A stretch of 64,000 nucleotides of DNA, taken from the NCBI GenBank assembly GCA_000708835.1, contig DF237038.1:144901-208900 (forward strand). The letters are read 5' to 3'. The notes below the pieces were generated by a model, which saw only the letters and a list, made by a program, of their open reading frames with translations, did no database searches and was not told the DNA's origin. Numbering within the stretch: position 1 is the stretch's first letter; the number at the start of each line of letters is the position of its first letter. This document shows, one piece after another, positions 59,792 to 64,000 of this stretch. This DNA is from Klebsormidium nitens (lineage: Eukaryota > Streptophyta > Klebsormidiophyceae > Klebsormidiales > Klebsormidiaceae). The position numbers and the translations under genes are program-made.

Positions 59792-62132
59792 ATCTCAACC
59801 AAGTTTTCCTTCACGATTCCATTTCGCATCCGTCACATCCATCTCCCATGTGCTCGCGAATAGGGATTATGGCCATCGGTTGGAATCTACGGATGCAACG
59901 GGGGCGGCCGCCGTCGCACGATTATGCATTCCCTCAAGACTGTCTCATTGTGCTTCGCTGAATGCTTGCATTAGTACACGTGCATTTGTCGCAAGCTTGG
60001 AGGGAGTGACCTGGGAGTGCCCGTAAGACTAAGACCGGTGCGCCTTACTTTGGGTACTTCTGATTCCAGCTAGACGGGCAAACCCGACTTTCAATCCTGA
60101 ACCATTGATCAGTCAGCGGCCGCACACGTGCGGATGTATAACATGCGTCGTGCGTGGCTCGTCTCCCAATGGTACTTTAAACACAATTTTGGAGGACGAT
60201 CGATGCACTTGAGTAGCTCCAGAATGGAGTCAAGCAAAGAGTTAGAAGTTGAAATTCGGGTTTGCCCGTCTGAAAAATGATAGGGCGCACAAGTCTTAGC
60301 TGATTGTTGTCCTAGCATGAGCTTGTTGCTCGCTATCAGGTATATTGACGGCTTAGGGTTAACTAGAGTTCCTTAAGCGCGGCCCGATCAATTTATGCAT
60401 GTCGAGACCACTGCAAGCCACATGACTGCATGTGAGGGGCGCATCGCGGTGCTGTTCTCTCACAAGAATAGCGCAGCATTGGAGCTTTGAGCATGGACGG
60501 ATGAAGCCTCTCAGTGATCGAAGCGAGATTTGGGCAATGCATGTCCTTCTCGGACGTGACTGCCAGCCAGTTTCTAAGAAAGTATGGTGTGAATAAGTCA
60601 CCTCCGCCATGTGGGATGCTAAGTTCAGTTTTCGAGCCTTGATATTATGGATTCTCTGGTGAGACGGACGGCTACGATGCTGGGCACAGCACAAAGTTCG
60701 CGCAAGCTTGCTGCTTAGCTGGCGCGAGGGATCCACCGTGTGTGAGCACTGAGATTCAGGAACGAATCGAAGCTTCTTCAAGAATCGATACGTCAGGAGC
60801 GTTCGTCACGCTGAAATAGTTTCGACGACGATGTTCAAAGACGAGGCCAGAATGCCCCTGCCGACTGGCTCTGAGTCTGAGCTTGAGAGCAGCCTGGGCC
60901 CAGGGGAAGGGGAGGCAACAAACTTTTACAATTCGGCTTCAGGTTGCAACCCCAGGGCCAAAGCGTTTCCTCCTCCAACAATTCTCATGCCATTTTCATG
61001 GCCCTGGGACTCACAGTACGTTGATAGCTCGCTTATTGTAACGGCGTAAGTTGGCGCAACTGTCGGGTTCGACGTTGTCATGGGTCAGCACCAGTTCACC
61101 AACTAGACCAGCACATTGTACAAGGGTTTCTCCATCTTACCTGCCTCCTTGAACGGCGATCTCACATTCGCTTCTCTTCTGCGTTGCTTCTTTGGAGAGG
61201 TTTGAAGTTGTAGGCCCCTCCCAAAATTCCCTTTCTGCGAGACTCCTGACGACCACATTTAAAGGACACCCATTTTGGGTCGCTGTAGGAGTGTAGAGCG
61301 GAAAGACAAAGCCTTAATTGAACACAATCTGGTTGCAGTAGAATGTAGAGAAAAGATTTCTGCAAAGGAACGTAAAGAGAAGGCAGTTTGTCACTGATGG
61401 TCGGGCGATGGAGTCAAGTGCGGAGAACGCAACAGCCGTCCGTCTGATTGCCGCCGCCGCAGCCTCGAGTGTTGCAACCGCTCTGGCTTGTTGGTTAAGT
61501 GGTCCCCTTGTGCAGATGCCAGGAAACTTCAGCATGACGCTCCTTCAAGGTGTGACTCACAACTTGTCTCTTCCCTTTCATGAGAAAGACAGTACTGCTG
61601 TGCCTGAATCGGAAGAGTCTATATACAATTGGCATTAGGTGTGGCATTATTTTTAACAGAGCTTGAAGGATTCAGAGGCTTTTCTGGTTCTGAGCAATTG
61701 AGAATGGGCCACCACAGAGGGTTGCAAACAATTCTGAAAGGAGAATTGCTCAGTGGCTGTAGTAGATTACTGTTGTGGAAGCCTTATAGCCTCCTTACTG
61801 CTCTTCTTGGCATCGATGTTATATTTTACCCAGGACAGAAAGTGTAACCTTGTTCACTTTTCTGAAGTGTTCTAAATTGACAAGAAACGAAATGCTTTTT
61901 TCAATGTCCGAAGAATGAAAAGAATCAATGAAATGAGTAAGCAATCAGCTGTCTCTCTGAATTGCTTTTCCCCAGGATATCAGTTTTTGATCGGTTATTC
62001 AGTATCATCTAGGTCGTAGCAGTGGGAAATGTACCAATGGGGCAAAAAGCCGATTGCAAAGCTGTAGCTTGTCATTAGAAAAGAAAGAAGCACACAAAAT
62101 CACTTTAGTCAACAGTTCAACACATCCCGCAG
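59792..62132. other. Interval upstream of the recognised serine acetyltransferase exon, 2.3 kb
   Basis: It contains a MITE-like element at 60024-60299 and a possible 5' exon at 60831-61046 starting MFKDEARMPLPTG, which ends near a GTAAGT donor. That exon does not join the next recognised exon in frame, so it is not included in the gene. Otherwise nothing is recognised. Confidence 0.45.
60024..60299. mobile_element. MITE-like element with long imperfect terminal inverted repeats
   Basis: The left end TAAGACTAAGACCGGTGCGC is mirrored by the right end GGGCGCACAAGTCTTA. Internally AGACGGGCAAACCCGA at 60072-60087 is perfectly inverted at 60256-60271. The arms extend about 65 bases with small indels around a 170-base core that has no coding frame. 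The structure fits a non-autonomous foldback or MITE element; no clear target-site duplication was identified. Confidence 0.65.
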
Positions 62133-62452
62133 GTCGGAAGGCCGTTCGCCCTCCCTCTGACGTGGTTGACCCGTTCTGGGCCCTGATCAGAAATGAAGCT
62201 CAGCAGATCATTGCTGACACGAGCGGCGGCAGCGCCGAGAGCGCGCTGATGTCAGACTACGTCAGCGAGTCCATCGTGAAGTGGGCCACCATCGAGGAAG
62301 CCCTGGCCAATCACCTGGCGGAGAAACTAGGCACGGCGGTTTTGTCTGCGGCCAAGTGGCGGCCTGTGCTGACGCGAGCGCTGGCGGAGGGGAAGCACGC
62401 AAGCGGCCTGACACTGGGGGAGGTGGTGCAAAAGGATCTAGAGACGATTCGG
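62133..62452 (+). CDS. Serine O-acetyltransferase, N-terminal-domain exon (gene continues past window)
   Basis: One exon bounded by a CCCGCAG acceptor and a CGG/GTGAGG donor encodes VDPFWALIRNEAQQIIADTS, then YVSESIVKWATIEEALANHL, AEKLGTAVLSA and LGEVVQKDLETIR. This is the helical SATase_N domain of serine acetyltransferase, which makes O-acetylserine for cysteine synthesis and docks with O-acetylserine (thiol) lyase. The phase 0 donor fits the next expected block, DRDPAC. That block appears in several copies between 63123 and the window end. The left-handed beta-helix catalytic domain must lie beyond 64000. The upstream exon with the start codon is unresolved because it must end in phase 1. 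Compartment cannot be predicted. Confidence 0.82.
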
Positions 62453-63122
62453 GTGAGGAACCTGACGTCACGGCACACCAGAAGTAGCGGACATTGAGCA
62501 TTCAGGAAATTGCCCAGGCTGCAATCATATTCAATATCGGTGGGAGAACTCTTCCCTTTGGAGGAGAGGTTGGAAATCGTCTTGCAGAGGTCAACTGGGT
62601 CCTTTTGCCAGGAAAGTCTTTGTCTTTGGGGAAGGGGCACCCAGGCTCAGGCTTGAGCCTCCCCTCCCCTCGCAAGTTAGCAAGAGCTTGTAGTGCGTTT
62701 GGTTGGATGTTTAGTTTTGCAGTGGATACTTTGCGTGGGAATAGATCTGACGAATGCCTATAAAATCGCCCAATATTCACTTGTGCAGCAGCCCATGCTT
62801 TGAGATTTCTTGACATGTTTACTGTGCCAGTTGAGGGGGAACCTAGAAAATGAATCGGCTCTCCAGTCGAAGTACTCACACTCTTAGAGCATCAAAGCTA
62901 AGCATCAAAGCTAAGACGAAATCAAACCTTCTTCGCCCAAGGCAATACTTACATTGGAAGATTGGAGTCTGCAGATAGATCGTTGGCCCTTCTCCGACAT
63001 TTCACAAGAGTTCTTGTTGAGAGGTGGCATGCTTCTTACTGCCCCCAAGAATAGAGATAGTGCGCAGCTATGAAACCATTATCCGCTGAAAGTTCATGTA
63101 ATATCTTCCCCCCCCCCTTTAG

Positions 63123-64000
63123 GTTCGTCTCTATGTGCCCCAGCTTCGAGGCGGCCTTTTCTCCACCTTAAGGAGTTCGTTCCTTGGTTCAGCACTGGTT
63201 CTGCACGGTGCCAAGCTAAATCCTAAACCTTAAAAATCCACTGATCTCAGAAACTTATGCTCCAGGACCGTGACTGTGCCTCCCCCGCTTCGAGCTCGCC
63301 TGTGTCCATTCTATGGAGTAATCTCGGGGTCTGCAACGTGCCACCTAATGAATATCAGAACGTATAAAACCACCGAGTCCCGAGATTTTCTTTAGGATCA
63401 GGACCCTGCCTGCCCCAGCTCTGTGCGCGCGTTCTTCCACTTCAAGGAGTTTGATATGGATTTGTGAGGTGTCGGGCTAACTTCCAAAACCACTGGAATC
63501 TTCAACTTTCGCTTCAGGACCGCGATCCCGCCTGCCCCAGCTTTGCGCATGCCTTCTTTTCTGGTCAGCAAGGTGCCTGGCTAAACTCCAGAACTCTTAG
63601 AATCACTGACATCAGAGACTCTTGCTTCCAGGACTGCGACCCTGCCTGCTCCAGCTTTGGCCCCACTTCGAGGAGTCCATTTTCGCATCTACACGGCGCC
63701 AGGCTAAATCCTTACTTTCAGAAGCACTGTATTTAGAGAAGTCTAGAATGCTGAAGAGGTTTGAAAGTACTGAGTTTAGTATTTTACGTTCCAGGACCGC
63801 CACCCCGCCTGCCCCAGGGCTTTGCGCATGCGTTCCTCCACCTCACCTGCATCCCCAGACTGCAAGGTGCCGGGCCAAATTCCAAACTTTTTGAAATCGA
63901 TCAACTTCATCAGCTTTTGGCTCAAGGACCGCGACCCCGCCTGCCCCAGCTCTGCGCACGCGTTCCTCCACTTCAAGGAGTTCATTTTCGCGTCTACACG
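63123..64000 (+). repeat. Tandem array of the serine acetyltransferase DRDPAC-exon acceptor junction, 7 units
   Basis: Units of 114-163 bases begin, just after an AG, at 63123, 63266, about 63399, 63518, 63632, 63795 and 63927. The core is GGACCGCGACCCCGCCTGCC, then CCAGCTCTGCGCACGCGTTC, then CTCCACTTCAAGGAGTTC, followed by intron-like GCCAGGCTAAATCC. The core encodes DRDPACPSSAHAFLHFKEF, matching the RDPAC...HxxLxFKGF block of serine acetyltransferases. Most units have frame breaks or stops. The last is open but diverges after FKEF, so the true exon is probably just beyond the window. Confidence 0.88.

Noticed and set aside
60831-61046. First exon of serine acetyltransferase starting MFKDEARMPL
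   Set aside because: It ends at a good GTAAGT donor, but in phase 2, whereas the exon at 62133 requires phase 1; joining would give an early stop. Kept only as a possibility in the interval note.
61408-61638. Open frame beginning MESSAENATAVRLIAAAA
   Set aside because: Plausible-looking Ala-rich start, but there is no donor that joins it in phase to the serine acetyltransferase exon and no family match.

Overview
The window is nuclear DNA from a photosynthetic eukaryote of the green lineage. The genes are split by GT-AG introns of roughly 250 to 1,900 bases. They include plant-type TOM9 (plant Tom22), an S1FA-like small membrane protein, an ATR3/Tah18-type diflavin reductase, a nucleus-encoded RsmH, and a DUF1350 protein with a transit-peptide-like N-terminus. 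Gene density (about 13 genes in 64 kb), balanced base composition and this gene set suggest a streptophyte alga, perhaps Klebsormidium-like. That assignment is inference.

Layout. 1-1363: 3' end of rsmH (+). 2521-7189: membrane-anchored FkbM-family methyltransferase (+). 9042-15999: class I alpha-1,2-mannosidase, GH47 (-). 17322-19418: hnRNP H/F-like RNA-binding protein (+). 20444-24635: proteasome lid deubiquitinase RPN11 (+). 26031-26318: TOM9 (-), divergent from gamma-glutamyl hydrolase at 27126-32878 (+). 34173-35853: membrane-anchored PARP-domain protein (-). 37348-37560: last exon of an S1FA-like gene (-). About 37.6-43.2 kb: gene-poor. 43240-45459: single-exon LRR multipass membrane protein (-). 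47457-55342: NADPH-dependent diflavin oxidoreductase (-), divergent over about 0.5 kb from DUF1350 alpha/beta-hydrolase at 55850-59791 (+). 62133 to the window end: serine O-acetyltransferase (+), incomplete. The genes do not form one pathway; they are mostly housekeeping functions (ribosome maturation, N-glycan trimming, proteolysis, mitochondrial import, folate turnover, Fe-S assembly, cysteine synthesis).

The most striking feature is not a gene. In at least six genes, the sequence spanning an exon-intron junction (exon edge, splice site and adjacent intron) is repeated in tandem two to seven times inside the neighbouring intron. Each unit is about 115-190 bp. The functional copy is intact and the others decay, often with stops or damaged splice sites. 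Donor-side arrays lie just downstream of the true exon and acceptor-side arrays just upstream of it. I call these exon-boundary echoes; they look like a recurrent way in which introns grow in this genome. Two short inverted-repeat elements (MITE-like) and some minisatellites make up the rest of the repeat content.
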